Source of the DNA: Opitutaceae bacterium
Lineage (GTDB): Bacteria > Verrucomicrobiota > Verrucomicrobiia > Opitutales > Opitutaceae
Assembly: GCA_030693515.1 (NCBI GenBank)
Contig: JAUYAK010000036.1
Span: 1 to 45,724, forward strand
DNA: 45,724 nucleotides
Direction of reading: 5' to 3'
Of the stretch, positions 8,050 to 16,653 are shown piece by piece. Position numbers and translations under genes: made by a program. The notes beneath the pieces were generated by a model. The model was not told the origin of the DNA and did not search any database. It saw only the letters and a list, made by a program, of their open reading frames with translations. The number at the start of each line of letters is the position of its first letter. The first letter of the stretch is position 1.

Positions 8050-8928
8050 ATGCCTCGCATTCCGCTCGAAGACAATTTCAACGACGTCATCAACAAGGCC
8101 CAGCGCGGCCTCAAAATCAGCGACGAGGAACTGTCCAAGCTCTCCGAAGTGTCGCCTGAGGACCTCACCGCCGCCAAGGCCGGCTCGCCGAACTACGGTG
8201 TCATCCGCCGCCTCGCCCGCCACCTCCGGCTCTCACCCGACGCGCTCGAAGTGCTGGCCAAGAAACGCTGGTATCCCAAGCAGCCTGTGTTCCCTCGGAG
8301 CTTCGCCGCCTTCAACACCCCGCACGAGGACATGACCGTCAACAGCTACCTCATCTGGGATCCGCGCGATCGCAGCGCCGCCGCCTTCGACACCGGGGCA
8401 AACTGCGAGGAGATGCTTAGCCTCATTTCCGCCGAAAAACTCAACCTGCATTATATCTTCCTGACCCACACTCATCCGGATCATATCGCGGCCCTGCCGC
8501 AACTGGCGGCTGCCACCAAGGCGCAGGTCTGGTCCAGCGAGCTAGAGCCCGTCGATTTTCCCGGCGCGCGAACCTTCAAGGAAAACGCGCATTTCCACCT
8601 CGGCAGTCTCGCCATCAAGACGCTGCTGACCTCCGGCCACTCGCCGGGCCAGACCACGTTCTACGTCACCGGCTTGAGCTGGCCGCTCGCCATCGTGGGC
8701 GACTCGATCTTCGCCAGCTCGATGGGGAGTAGCCCCACCCACCACTCCGAGCAATGGCGCAACGACCGCGAAAAAATCCTCGTGCTGCCTCGTGATACGG
8801 TGCTCGCCTGTGGCCACGGACCACTCACGACCGTCGCGCAGGAGCGGGAGAACAATCCCTTCTTCGCCCATCCCAAGCCTGTGAATAAGCCTTCCACCCC
8901 CAACGTCCCAGACAATGAACATGCCTGA
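8050..8928 (+). CDS. MBL-fold metallohydrolase with N-terminal HTH-like domain
   Basis: A 292-residue protein in two parts. Residues about 15-70 read like an XRE-type helix-turn-helix (GLKISDEELSKLSEVSPEDL, then IRRLARHLRLSPDALEVLA). Residues 80-275 are a metallo-beta-lactamase domain with H140, H142, D144, H145 (HTHPDH), H197 in GHSPGQT, D218 and H256. The hydrolase half resembles glyoxalase II-type enzymes. Start 8050 was chosen because the upstream extension in the same frame covers the intergenic region. Its stop overlaps the start of the next gene. Together the two genes may act on the same small-molecule pathway; the substrate is unknown. Confidence 0.85.
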   Translation: MPRIPLEDNFNDVINKAQRGLKISDEELSKLSEVSPEDLTAAKAGSPNYGVIRRLARHLRLSPDALEVLAKKRWYPKQPVFPRSFAAFNTPHEDMTVNSYLIWDPRDRSAAAFDTGANCEEMLSLISAEKLNLHYIFLTHTHPDHIAALPQLAAATKAQVWSSELEPVDFPGARTFKENAHFHLGSLAIKTLLTSGHSPGQTTFYVTGLSWPLAIVGDSIFASSMGSSPTHHSEQWRNDREKILVLPRDTVLACGHGPLTTVAQERENNPFFAHPKPVNKPSTPNVPDNEHA

Positions 8929-9805
8929 AAAAATTGCCTTCGTCGGTGTCGGTCGCATGGGCGCCAACATGGCGCGCCGCCTCAAAGAGTGTGGCTACGC
9001 CGTCACCGCCGTCCACGACCGCCATGCCCCGGCCGCCACCGAGCTCGCCCAGGAAATCGGGGCCAAGGCGGCGACGAGCCTCGCCGAGGTCACCGCCGCG
9101 GCCGATGTGATTTTCACCGTCGTCACCGATGACGCCGCCCAATTCGGCGTGTTTGCCGAAAAAGGCGATTCCCTGCTCACCGGCGCCAAGGGCAAGGTCT
9201 TTATCAACTGCGCCACGATCTCGCCGGCCACGCACGTGGAGGTCGAGCGACGCGCAAAGGGTGCCGGTGCCGTCACCCTCGAAGGCTGCATGGCCTCCTC
9301 GATCCCGCAGGCCCGCGCCGGCACGCTCTACCTCATGTGCGGGGGCGACCGCGCCACGTTCGATCGTGTGAAACCAATCCTCGAAAAACTAAGCTCCGCG
9401 CTCCGCTACATCGGCGCGACGGGCCAGGCCGCGCAGGTGAAGGCCCTCGTCAACATGGTCATGAACATCAACACCGCCGGCCTCGCCGAAGGCTTGGGCC
9501 TCGGCGCCGCCCTCGGCCTCGATCTCGCGATGCTGCGGGAGGTGTTTCTCCAAACCGGCGCAAACTCGCAGGTCCTCAAGACTGACGGCGAGGACATGCA
9601 GAACCGCGATCATTCGTGTTTCTTCTCCGCTGCCCACGCCGCCAAGGACTCCACCATCGCGTGGACGCTCGGTGCGCAGGCCGGCCTCAACCTGCCGCTC
9701 GCCGCCGCCACCAAGCAGCAATACGAACGCATGGTCGCGCTTGGCCTCGGCGACCTCGACAAGAGCGGCCTCGCCGAACTCACGTTCAAAGGCCGCCGGG
9801 CCTGA
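8915..9805 (+). CDS. NAD(P)-dependent beta-hydroxyacid dehydrogenase (3-hydroxyisobutyrate dehydrogenase family)
   Basis: A 296-residue member of the 3-hydroxyisobutyrate / tartronate-semialdehyde reductase family. The Rossmann loop is GVGRMG (11-16), the catalytic lysine is K176 with N180, and the C-terminal all-helical domain contains the AAHAAKDSTIA segment. The substrate loop reads EGCMASSIPQARAGTL in place of the common DAPVSGG motif, so the exact substrate may differ from the classical enzymes. The gene starts inside the last codons of the MBL gene (overlap 8915-8928), so the two are translated together. An ATG at 8921 is an alternative start. Confidence 0.9.
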   Translation: MNMPEKIAFVGVGRMGANMARRLKECGYAVTAVHDRHAPAATELAQEIGAKAATSLAEVTAAADVIFTVVTDDAAQFGVFAEKGDSLLTGAKGKVFINCATISPATHVEVERRAKGAGAVTLEGCMASSIPQARAGTLYLMCGGDRATFDRVKPILEKLSSALRYIGATGQAAQVKALVNMVMNINTAGLAEGLGLGAALGLDLAMLREVFLQTGANSQVLKTDGEDMQNRDHSCFFSAAHAAKDSTIAWTLGAQAGLNLPLAAATKQQYERMVALGLGDLDKSGLAELTFKGRRA

Positions 9806-9838
9806 CCCTGTCATGCACGCCGCATTCGAGACCATAAA

Positions 9839-9901
9839 GGTAGCGCGAGGCTTCGGCCGCGCCCGGGTGCGAAGCGGCGCGGGCTGAAGCCTCGCGCTAC
9901 C
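9839..9901. repeat. Paired GTAG-type palindromic (REP-like) element
   Basis: Two arms of 16 bases (GGTAGCGCGAGGCTTC at 9839-9854 and its exact complement at 9886-9901) enclose a GC-rich centre. Each arm begins with GTAG and continues into its own imperfect hairpin, for example GCGCG-A-GGCT-TC-AGCC-C-GCGC on the minus strand. This is the layout of a REP doublet. It lies between the dehydrogenase gene and the crystallin-like gene. Confidence 0.75.
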
Positions 9902-9930
9902 CCGGGTGCCTGACAACTTTCCTCCCCGCC

Positions 9931-10947
9931 ATGAAAATCCCCACCCGCTTCACGCTGCGCCTCGTCACGGTCTTCGTGCTCGCCCTCGGTTTCGGGCGCG
10001 CGCAAGCCCCAGCCAATCTCAGCCCGGATCGGGTGGTGTTCTTCACCGAGCCCAACTACCGCGGCGAGTCGCTCATCATCGAAGCCGGCGCTTCGGTCGA
10101 AAATCTCGAGCGCCTCGCGCGGCCCAGCCAGCTGCCGTGGGCCTTCGCCATTTCCTCCGCGAAGATCGAGGGCGCGGCCCGCGCCACGGTCTTCAGCAGC
10201 CCCGGCTACTCCGGAGATCGCTTGGAAATCACTCGCAGCATCCCCGACCTCTATGGCGAGCGCCGCAGCCGCGATGCGGGCGCGACCTGGGATCGTGCCA
10301 TCGTCTCGGTGGCGGTGGCGGGCCCGCAACGCGTTGTCGCGCCCCCCGCCCCGGTGCCCGCCGGCCGTGGCGCACCGCCGCCCACGGTCGTCATCGTGCA
10401 GCCGCCCGCGCCTCCGCCCGTGATTGTGCACGAGGTCCGCCCGCGCCTCGATCGCCGCACCGCCGAGGCCATCGTGCAGCGCGCCTTTCGCGAGGTGCTC
10501 GACCGCCCCGCCGATCCCGAGGGCCTGCGCACATACACTGACCGGCTGCTCCGCGAAGGCTGGTCCGAGCCGCAGATGATCCAGCAGTTGCAGCGCAGCT
10601 CCGAGGCGCGCGGCATCAACGCCGATCAAGCGATCACCAAAATCTACCGCGACGTGCTCGGCCGCGATCCCGACCCGCGAGGACTCGCCCACTATCGCTC
10701 CAAATGGAAGGACGGTTGGACCCAGGGACAAATCCGCGACGACCTCCGCCGCAGCCCCGAGGGCCGCGACAGCTACATCCGCAACGCCATCACGCGCGCC
10801 TACCGCGAGGTGCTCGGCCGCGAGCCTGATCCGGGCGGCTACGCCACCTATGAAAAGGCGATGCGCGAGCGCGGCTATACCGAGCAACAAGTGCGCGCCG
10901 CCCTCATGAGCGGCGATGAGTATCGGCAGCGTCGCGGGAAAAAATAG
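9931..10947 (+). CDS. Secreted protein: beta/gamma-crystallin-like domain plus three DUF4214-type repeats
   Basis: A 338-residue exported protein. A signal peptide covers about residues 1-25 (ending GRAQA). Residues 34-130 resemble a beta/gamma-crystallin pair of Greek-key motifs (VVFFTEPNYRGESLII, then ATVFSSPGYSGDRLEI). Residues 131-170 are a Pro/Val linker. Three repeats of about 48 residues follow (178-227, 232-279, 285-334), each with a core like YREVLGREPDPGG and a trailing aromatic helix. These match the DUF4214 repeats found in bacterial surface proteins. Crystallin-like domains often bind calcium. A role at the cell surface or in the envelope is inferred; no enzyme motif is seen. The gene stands alone, with a REP doublet in front. 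Confidence 0.85.
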   Translation: MKIPTRFTLRLVTVFVLALGFGRAQAPANLSPDRVVFFTEPNYRGESLIIEAGASVENLERLARPSQLPWAFAISSAKIEGAARATVFSSPGYSGDRLEITRSIPDLYGERRSRDAGATWDRAIVSVAVAGPQRVVAPPAPVPAGRGAPPPTVVIVQPPAPPPVIVHEVRPRLDRRTAEAIVQRAFREVLDRPADPEGLRTYTDRLLREGWSEPQMIQQLQRSSEARGINADQAITKIYRDVLGRDPDPRGLAHYRSKWKDGWTQGQIRDDLRRSPEGRDSYIRNAITRAYREVLGREPDPGGYATYEKAMRERGYTEQQVRAALMSGDEYRQRRGKK

Positions 10948-10961
10948 CTGCTCGTGCAGTC

Positions 10962-10986
10962 GTAGCAACGGGTGTCCCCCCGCTAC
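10962..10986. terminator. Possible bidirectional hairpin between convergent genes
   Basis: GTAGC (10962-10966) and GCTAC (10982-10986) flank CGGG and CCCG, giving an interrupted stem in the 59-base gap between the crystallin-like gene and der. It may be a terminator or a degenerate GTAG-type palindrome. There is no strong T tract. Confidence 0.3.
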
Positions 10987-11006
10987 TTTCTCATCTCACC
11001 TTCGAA

Positions 11007-12497
11007 TCAGTCCTCCGGCAGCCCGCCGCTCTCCTCGGCCGCCTTCCACTTCGGTTTGTGCTCGCTGGGCTTGGCCAAGGCGCGGCCCTCCGGACGGCCG
11101 GTGCGATCCGCGTGCTTCTCCTTGCCGACGAGATCGAAAAAGATCGGGCAGCCCGCGAGGTCGAACTCCGCGACGATGCCAGCCTCAAGGTAGCGCCGGT
11201 AGCTCTCCGTGAGCTTCTCCTCGCGGTTGCAAAACAGCTTGAGGCGGAAAGGCCGCGTGCCGGTGTGCGTCGCGTAATAGATGCGGAAGCGCTTGCCACC
11301 GATCGCGGCCGGCGGGTTACGGTCGGCAAGATAGGTCAGGATCTGGTTCAGCCGCGCGGTCGCGAGGCGCTTGTCCAAGGTGCGATGGATTTTCACCGCG
11401 GCGTTGAGCATGCGGTCGATTTCGTAGCCGCTCAGCGCCGAGACAAAAATCAGCGGCGCGCCCGGCGTGAAGAACAGCCGCTCGAAGAGGGCCTTTTCGT
11501 ATTTCTCCCGGTAGTCGCGCTCGCTGGTGTAGGGCTTGAAGCCGCCCTGCTTCGCGAAGCGCTCGACGATGAGATCCCACTTGTTGATGACGATGATGAT
11601 GGGCTTCCCCTCCTTCACCGCCTCGCCCGCGATCGCCTTGTCCTGCTGCGTCACGCCATCGAGCGCGTCGAGGACCAGGAAGACGACATCCGTCTGCTTG
11701 ATCGCTTCCATCGAGCGGAGACGGGAAAAATACTCGACCGGCGAACTGAGCTTCGTCGCGGCACGGATGCCGGCGGTGTCGATGAGCTTGAAGGGATAGT
11801 CGGCGCCGTCGCGACCCTTGAAGACAAACGGGAGCTCAATCGCGTCGCGCGTGGTCCCGGGCATGTCGCTCACGATCAGGCGATCACTCTGGAGGAGGCG
11901 GTTGCTGAGGGAGGATTTTCCGACGTTGGGCCGTCCGATGAAGCACACGCAGAGCGGATCGGCGGCCGAGCGGCCCGACACGACATCGTCGGCCGGCGCG
12001 GGACCAAGCTCCTCGATAATCGCCTCACGCAGATCGACCTCCCCGTTGCCGTGCTCGGCGGAGACGCGCAGGGGCTCGCCGAGCCCGAGGCGATAGACTT
12101 CGTCGAGCGCCACCTTCGAGTCGTCGAAGTCGGCCTTGTTCACCACGAGGCGCACGGTCTTTTTGCTGCGGCGCAGCATCGTCGCGATTTTCTCGTCGAG
12201 CGAGGACAGCCCGGCGAGCCCATCGACCACGAACAGGATCAGATCAGCCGAGGCGATGGCGAAATCCACCTGCTGCTCCGAGGATTTGGTGAGCGCGGCC
12301 GGCGTGTCGCTGCCCGTGTAGCCGAGGCCGCCGGTGTCGAGCAGCGTGTAGCCACCGTCCTCAATCTCCGCGGTGATCACGTCGCGCGTGATGCCGGGCT
12401 GATCGTGCACGATCGAGATGCGCTTTCGCGCGAGGCGATTGAAGAGCCGGCTCTTTCCGACGTTGGGACGACCGACGATGGCGACAATGCGGGACAT
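11007..12497 (-). CDS. der: Ribosome biogenesis GTPase Der (EngA)
   Basis: Der is an essential GTPase for assembly of the 50S ribosomal subunit. The 496-residue product has two tandem GTPase domains. The first carries GRPNVGKS, PGITRD, DTGG and NKAD; the second carries GRPNVGKS, PGTTRD, DTAG and NKWD. A KH-like domain (FRIYYATHTGTRPFRLKLFC) follows, then a charged tail. Start MSRIVAIVGRPNVGKS at 12497 matches the family; a start at 12509 would add four residues. A repeat lies directly upstream. The gene faces the crystallin-like gene. Confidence 0.97.
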   Translation of the reverse strand: MSRIVAIVGRPNVGKSRLFNRLARKRISIVHDQPGITRDVITAEIEDGGYTLLDTGGLGYTGSDTPAALTKSSEQQVDFAIASADLILFVVDGLAGLSSLDEKIATMLRRSKKTVRLVVNKADFDDSKVALDEVYRLGLGEPLRVSAEHGNGEVDLREAIIEELGPAPADDVVSGRSAADPLCVCFIGRPNVGKSSLSNRLLQSDRLIVSDMPGTTRDAIELPFVFKGRDGADYPFKLIDTAGIRAATKLSSPVEYFSRLRSMEAIKQTDVVFLVLDALDGVTQQDKAIAGEAVKEGKPIIIVINKWDLIVERFAKQGGFKPYTSERDYREKYEKALFERLFFTPGAPLIFVSALSGYEIDRMLNAAVKIHRTLDKRLATARLNQILTYLADRNPPAAIGGKRFRIYYATHTGTRPFRLKLFCNREEKLTESYRRYLEAGIVAEFDLAGCPIFFDLVGKEKHADRTGRPEGRALAKPSEHKPKWKAAEESGGLPED

Positions 12498-12501
12498 GAT
12501 T

Positions 12502-12580
12502 TTAACCACTGATGTTCACTAATAAAAAGGAATGTCAGGAATTCCCGAGCATTCCCATCGATTAGTGGAAATTAGTGATT
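12502..12580. repeat. Inverted repeat overlapping the aminotransferase stop codon
   Basis: Two arms related to AATCACTAATTTCCACTAAT (minus-strand reading of 12561-12580, and 12503-12522 on the plus strand; 16 of 20 bases match by eye) enclose an inner GGAATG...CATTCC pair. The region is clearly AT-rich against its surroundings. The right arm supplies the TAA stop of the aminotransferase gene (12574-12572). Confidence 0.6.
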
Positions 12581-13768
12581 TCCCTTCGGATTCTTCGCGG
12601 CATTCACAAACCGCTCCACGCGGTCGCACGCTTCGATAATCTGGTCGTAGGCGGTGGCGAAGCAGGCGCGGACGTGGCCGCGGCCGTTCTCGCCAAAAGC
12701 TGTGCCGGGCACGACGGCGACCTTGTGCTGCTGCAGCAGGCCCACGGCGAAATCCTTTTCACTCATGCCGGTCGGGCTCACGTCGGGAAAAGCGTAGAAG
12801 CTGCCGCGCGGCAGGTGGCACTTCAGGCCGACTTCGTTGAACCGGCGCACGATCAGATCGCGGCGGCGGTGGTATTGCTCGCGCATCTTGACCACGTGCT
12901 CCCAGCCGTGCTTGAGCGCCTCGAGTGCGCCCTCCTGCGCGATGATTGAAGCGCACATCATGGCGTATTGGTGGACCTTCATCATCGCGTCGATGAGCAC
13001 GGCCGGGCCGCAGGCGTAGCCGATGCGCCAGCCGGTCATCGCAAACGCCTTCGAGAAACCGTGCAGGAAGATCGTGCGCTCCGCCATGCCGGGGAAACTC
13101 GCGATGCTCGTATGCGTGCCCTCGAAGGTCAGCTCCGAGTAGATTTCGTCGCTCAGGACGAGGAGGTCCTTCTCGCGGCAGAAGTCGGCGATTTTTTGCA
13201 GCTGCTCGCGCGTGCAGGTGCCGCCCGTGGGGTTGCACGGAAGGTTGAGCATGAGGATTTTTGCGCCCGGCTGCCACGCCGCGCGCAGCGCCTCGGCGGT
13301 GAGCGCGAAATTGTCCTTGGCGTAGGTCGGCACCGCGATGCCCTCGCCGTGCACGAGCGTGATGCTCGGGTGATAGCTCACGTAGCACGGCTGGTGAAAC
13401 ATCACCTTGTCGCCCGGATTGCAGAACGCCCGGAAGCACAGGTCGAGCGCCTCACTCACGCCCACCGTCACGATAACTTGATCGTCGGGCCGGTAGCTCA
13501 CGCCGAAGTGCTCCTCGACGTAGGTCGAGATTTCCCGGCGCAGCTCGATCATGCCGAGATTCGACGTGTAGTAGGTCTTGCCCTTTTCCAGGGCGTAAAT
13601 GGCGGCTTCGCGCACGTGCCACGGCGTGACGAAGTCCGGTTCGCCCACGCCGAGCGAAATCACGTCCTGGCCCTTCATCTTGGCGACCAGTTCGAAGAAA
13701 TCGCGGATGCCGCTTCTCGGGAGCGTGGACACGTGTCCCGCCACCCATCGTTTCGGATCGGTGCTCAT
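12572..13768 (-). CDS. Class I/II PLP-dependent aminotransferase
   Basis: A 398-residue fold-type I aminotransferase of the AspC/PatA style. PLP-contacting residues are NPTGG (179-183), D207 and Y210 in SDEIYSEL, and the Schiff-base lysine K240 in GFSKAFAMTGWRIGY. The C-terminal FAxxY region is FATAY. Candidate substrates are aspartate, aromatic amino acids, or N-acetyl-diaminopimelate; this cannot be settled by eye. It follows an AsnC/Lrp-type regulator by 20 bases on the same strand, which suggests control by that regulator. Its stop codon lies in an inverted repeat. Confidence 0.92.
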   Translation of the reverse strand: MSTDPKRWVAGHVSTLPRSGIRDFFELVAKMKGQDVISLGVGEPDFVTPWHVREAAIYALEKGKTYYTSNLGMIELRREISTYVEEHFGVSYRPDDQVIVTVGVSEALDLCFRAFCNPGDKVMFHQPCYVSYHPSITLVHGEGIAVPTYAKDNFALTAEALRAAWQPGAKILMLNLPCNPTGGTCTREQLQKIADFCREKDLLVLSDEIYSELTFEGTHTSIASFPGMAERTIFLHGFSKAFAMTGWRIGYACGPAVLIDAMMKVHQYAMMCASIIAQEGALEALKHGWEHVVKMREQYHRRRDLIVRRFNEVGLKCHLPRGSFYAFPDVSPTGMSEKDFAVGLLQQHKVAVVPGTAFGENGRGHVRACFATAYDQIIEACDRVERFVNAAKNPKGNH

Positions 13769-13788
13769 GGTTGCGTTCCTTCCAGGGC

Positions 13789-14277
13789 TCAGGGCGCGAC
13801 GACCAGCCGCGTGGTGGGCGCCTCGCCGCCGTCAAGCAGGTAGCCCTGCTCCTTGTAGCAACGCAGCATGAAGTGGGTGGAGGTGGAGAGCACGCCCTCG
13901 ACGGTGGAGAGTTTCTCCGAGACAAACCCCGCGACCTTCTGAAGCGTCGCACCCTTCACGAAAACGAGCAGGTCGTAGCTGCCCGACATGAGGTAACACG
14001 ACTCGACCTCGTCGAACCGCGCGATCCGCTCCGCGAAGCGGTTGAACCCGCCGCCGCGCTCCGGCGTGACCTTGACCTCGATAACGGCGCGCACCGCGGC
14101 CCCGGCGGCGGCCTCGCGGGAAAGATCGAGCACCGGACGCCAGCCGAGGAAGATTTTATCCGCCTTCAACTGCTCCAGGTGCTGATTAACCTCCGCTTCG
14201 GTCAACCCCGCGACCGTGGCCATCTGGCCGGTCGTGAGGCTGCCGCCGTCGATCAAGAGCTTGAGCACTGGGTTCAT
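13789..14277 (-). CDS. Lrp/AsnC family transcriptional regulator
   Basis: A 162-residue protein. Residues 1-50 form a short winged helix-turn-helix (LTTGQMATVAGLTEAEVNQHLEQLKADKIF) and residues 60-150 the RAM ligand-binding domain (VIEVKVTPERGGGF, then VESCYLMSGSYDLLVFVKG). Lrp/AsnC proteins sense amino acids and form octamers on DNA. The start at 14277 (MNPVLKLLIDGG) was chosen because the 65 residues ahead of it in the frame come from the AT-richer intergenic region and look non-coding. It precedes the class I aminotransferase gene by 20 bases, so it probably regulates amino acid transamination and its own operon. Confidence 0.88.
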   Translation of the reverse strand: MNPVLKLLIDGGSLTTGQMATVAGLTEAEVNQHLEQLKADKIFLGWRPVLDLSREAAAGAAVRAVIEVKVTPERGGGFNRFAERIARFDEVESCYLMSGSYDLLVFVKGATLQKVAGFVSEKLSTVEGVLSTSTHFMLRCYKEQGYLLDGGEAPTTRLVVAP

Positions 14278-14484
14278 AGAGGCGGCGTTTATCCGGGAAG
14301 GGGCGGCGTTTGACGAGGACGAAAAATGAGCGCGCCTCGCTCTGACGCAGCAAATCAGAATAGCCCCAAAATCATCACCGCCGAAGCTTACGCGAAACAG
14401 ACCGTAACAAGTGGATCGTTCAGGAAGGTGAGGAACAATGAACTGTAATTCGAGCTGACCGGTGTGCGCCAAAGCCCCTCGGAT

Positions 14485-15102
14485 TCAGCCCGCCTCGTAT
14501 TTCCAATTTCGGGCCTTGCCCTCGGCGAGCCACTGGAGCGTCGTCGCGAGGCGGGATTGGCGTGTGGCGTCGCGCTTCGCCTCGGTGATCCACTCGATGT
14601 AGTCCTTGCGTTTGCCCGGCGGGAAGGCGGCGAAGGTCTTGGTCGCGGCGGCGTTTTTCTTCAGCGCTGCGGCGAGATCGGCGGGCACGGGCAGCGCCTT
14701 GGCGGGCTTCGCCGGACGCGTCCGGCCAGGTGCGCCGGACTCGATCAGCTGGGCGGCGGTGCGCACAAGGCGTTTCAGGACCGCATCGCTCGGCAAATCC
14801 TTGCGGCTCTTGATACGCCCGAGACTGCCCATCGCCACCTCGGGCGAGGCGCGGTGCGGGCCGGCGATTTGCTCCATGCCCTGGTGCCAGAAGCCGAAGG
14901 CGCAGTGGCCCTTGAACGCCGCCATCATGCACAGGATCGAGCCCGCGTGCTCAAAGTGCGGCATGCCCCACTTAATCGTCTCCGTCGCCGCCGGGCAGGC
15001 CTCGTGCACGCGCGCGCGCAGGTGGCGGAGGATGGGTTTGGCGAAGTCCGCCGACTGCGCGATGAAGGCATCGACCCGGGGATCATGAATCGAGGGGTTC
15101 AT
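14485..15102 (-). CDS. YdeI/OmpD-associated family protein (DUF1801 plus YdeI C-terminal domain)
   Basis: A 205-residue protein. The N-terminal part (about 20-115) has the DUF1801 features TIKWGMPHFEHAGSILCMMA and AFGFWHQG. The C-terminal part (about 135-200) is the YdeI-type segment with PADLAAALKKNAAATKTF, PPGKRKDYIEWITEAKR and RQSRLATTLQWLAEGK. The family is common and its molecular role is not established. Start 15102 gives MNPSIHDPRVDAF, the usual N-terminus. The longer open frame continuing to 15630 overlaps the divergent ceramidase gene and is not supported. Confidence 0.88.
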   Translation of the reverse strand: MNPSIHDPRVDAFIAQSADFAKPILRHLRARVHEACPAATETIKWGMPHFEHAGSILCMMAAFKGHCAFGFWHQGMEQIAGPHRASPEVAMGSLGRIKSRKDLPSDAVLKRLVRTAAQLIESGAPGRTRPAKPAKALPVPADLAAALKKNAAATKTFAAFPPGKRKDYIEWITEAKRDATRQSRLATTLQWLAEGKARNWKYEAG

Positions 15103-15156
15103 AGGGGACGACGTAAGCCCCGGGCCCGCGGTCGGCGAGCCGGAAGCGGACAATCC

Positions 15157-15180
15157 GGCGCGAGCAAGCTCGCGCCCTAC
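15157..15180 (-). repeat. Single GTAG-type palindrome
   Basis: On the minus strand GTAG is followed by a perfect 9-bp hairpin, GGCGCGAGC-TT-GCTCGCGCC. It lies in the 153-base gap between the divergent YdeI-type and ceramidase-like genes. Confidence 0.6.
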
Positions 15181-15255
15181 CAAATATTTTCCCCGCGTTG
15201 AACTGCTCCAAACTTTCCCGTGTCCCTCGCGCCTCGTTTCTGCCAAGTCTCCCTC

Positions 15256-16647
15256 ATGCGCCCCTGCCCCACTCCGGTCGCCCTGCTCGCGTTTCTCTTT
15301 TTCTCGTCCGTCGCCTGCGCCGGCGAACTGCGCGTCGGCGCCGCGGCGGTGGCCATCACGCCGCCCAACGCCATCCCGATGGCCGGCTACTATTCGACGC
15401 GCCTCGCCGAGGGCACGCACGACGACCTCCACGCCAAGGCCCTCGTCTTCGAGCAGGACGGCGCCCGCGCCGCGCTCGTCGCCCTCGATCTCGTGTCGCT
15501 CGCACGCCCCACCATCGAGGAGGCCCGCCGCATCATCGCGCGCACCACCGGCGTGCCGGCCGAGGCCGTGATGATCAGCGCCACGCACAGCCACACCGGC
15601 CCGCTGCTCCAGAGCGACTCCCGCCGCCACTCGGCCTACGGCGGCGACACCGATCTCGCGCGCACCTACACCCAGGCGCTCCCGGCCAAAATCGCCGAGG
15701 CCGTGCGCCTGGCCGAGGCGGCGCTCACGCCCGCGAAACTTTCCGCCGCCACCGGCCGCGAGGACTCACTGCCCTTCAACCGCCGCTTCGTGATGCGCGA
15801 CGGCTCCGTCGGCTGGAACGCCGGCAAACTGAACCCCAACATCGTCCGCCCCGCCGGCCCGATCGATCCGGCGGTGCCGGTCGTCTATGCCGAGACACCC
15901 GCCGGCCAGCCGCTCGCGACCTACGTCAACTTCGCGATGCACCTCGACACCGTGGGCGGGCTGAAATTTTCCGCCGACTACCCGTTCACGCTCGCGCAGC
16001 TGCTCGGGCGCGTGAAGTCGCCCGGGATGCTCACGCTCTTCACCATCGGCTGCTCGGGCGACATCAACCACGTCGATGTCTCGACCAAGACCCCGCAAAA
16101 AGGCCCGGCCGAGGCGGCGCGCATCGGCACCGTGCTCGCAGGCGAAGTGGTGAAGACCTACGCGCGCCTCGCGCCCGTCGCCACCGCCGCACCCCGCGTG
16201 CGCTCCGCGTTGGTGCAACTCCCGCTCGCCCCGATCGCCGAGGGCGATGTGGACAAGGCCCGCGCCCTGATCGCGCGCATCGGGAGCAAGGACGATCCGA
16301 AATTTCTGGAGAAGGTCTGGGCCTTCAAAGTGCTCGATGTCTTCGGCCGCACCACGCAGCCACTCGAGGTCGAGGTGCAGGTGATCGCGCTCGGCCGCGA
16401 TCTCGCGTGGGTGAGCCTGCCCGGCGAGGTCTTCGTGGAGCTGGGGCTCGCGATCAAGGCGGCCTCGCCGTTCCGGCACACCATTATCGCGGAGCTGGCC
16501 AACGGCAGCATCGGCTACATCCCCACGCGCCGTGCCTATGGCGAGGGCAACTACGAGCCCGTGAGCGCCCGCTGCGCCGCCGGTTCCGGCGAGCTGCTGG
16601 TCGAGACCGCGCTACGCTTGCTGCGCGAGGCGCACGCAGCGCTTTAA
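15256..16647 (+). CDS. Secreted neutral/alkaline ceramidase-like protein (N-terminal domain only)
   Basis: A 463-residue exported protein with a signal peptide over residues 1-23 (ends VACAGE). VGAAAVAITPP opens the domain and the metal-binding HSHTGP is at 111-116, followed by MHLDTVGG and FTIGCSGDINHVD. This matches the N-terminal domain of neutral/alkaline non-lysosomal ceramidases. Full ceramidases also have a C-terminal immunoglobulin-like domain, absent here, as in many environmental homologues. Ceramide cleavage is therefore not certain; another amide or ester may be the substrate. The start at 15256 places the hydrophobic signal directly after MRPCPTP. It is convergent with the gene at 16654. 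Confidence 0.88.
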   Translation: MRPCPTPVALLAFLFFSSVACAGELRVGAAAVAITPPNAIPMAGYYSTRLAEGTHDDLHAKALVFEQDGARAALVALDLVSLARPTIEEARRIIARTTGVPAEAVMISATHSHTGPLLQSDSRRHSAYGGDTDLARTYTQALPAKIAEAVRLAEAALTPAKLSAATGREDSLPFNRRFVMRDGSVGWNAGKLNPNIVRPAGPIDPAVPVVYAETPAGQPLATYVNFAMHLDTVGGLKFSADYPFTLAQLLGRVKSPGMLTLFTIGCSGDINHVDVSTKTPQKGPAEAARIGTVLAGEVVKTYARLAPVATAAPRVRSALVQLPLAPIAEGDVDKARALIARIGSKDDPKFLEKVWAFKVLDVFGRTTQPLEVEVQVIALGRDLAWVSLPGEVFVELGLAIKAASPFRHTIIAELANGSIGYIPTRRAYGEGNYEPVSARCAAGSGELLVETALRLLREAHAAL

Positions 16648-16653
16648 GCCGGC

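Noticed and set aside
9839-9901. Insertion sequence end or transposon inverted repeats
   Set aside because: There is no transposase between or beside the arms and the spacing is only 31 bases. A REP doublet explains it better.
11058-12512. A 484-residue open frame opposite der
   Set aside because: Antisense shadow of a well-identified GTPase.
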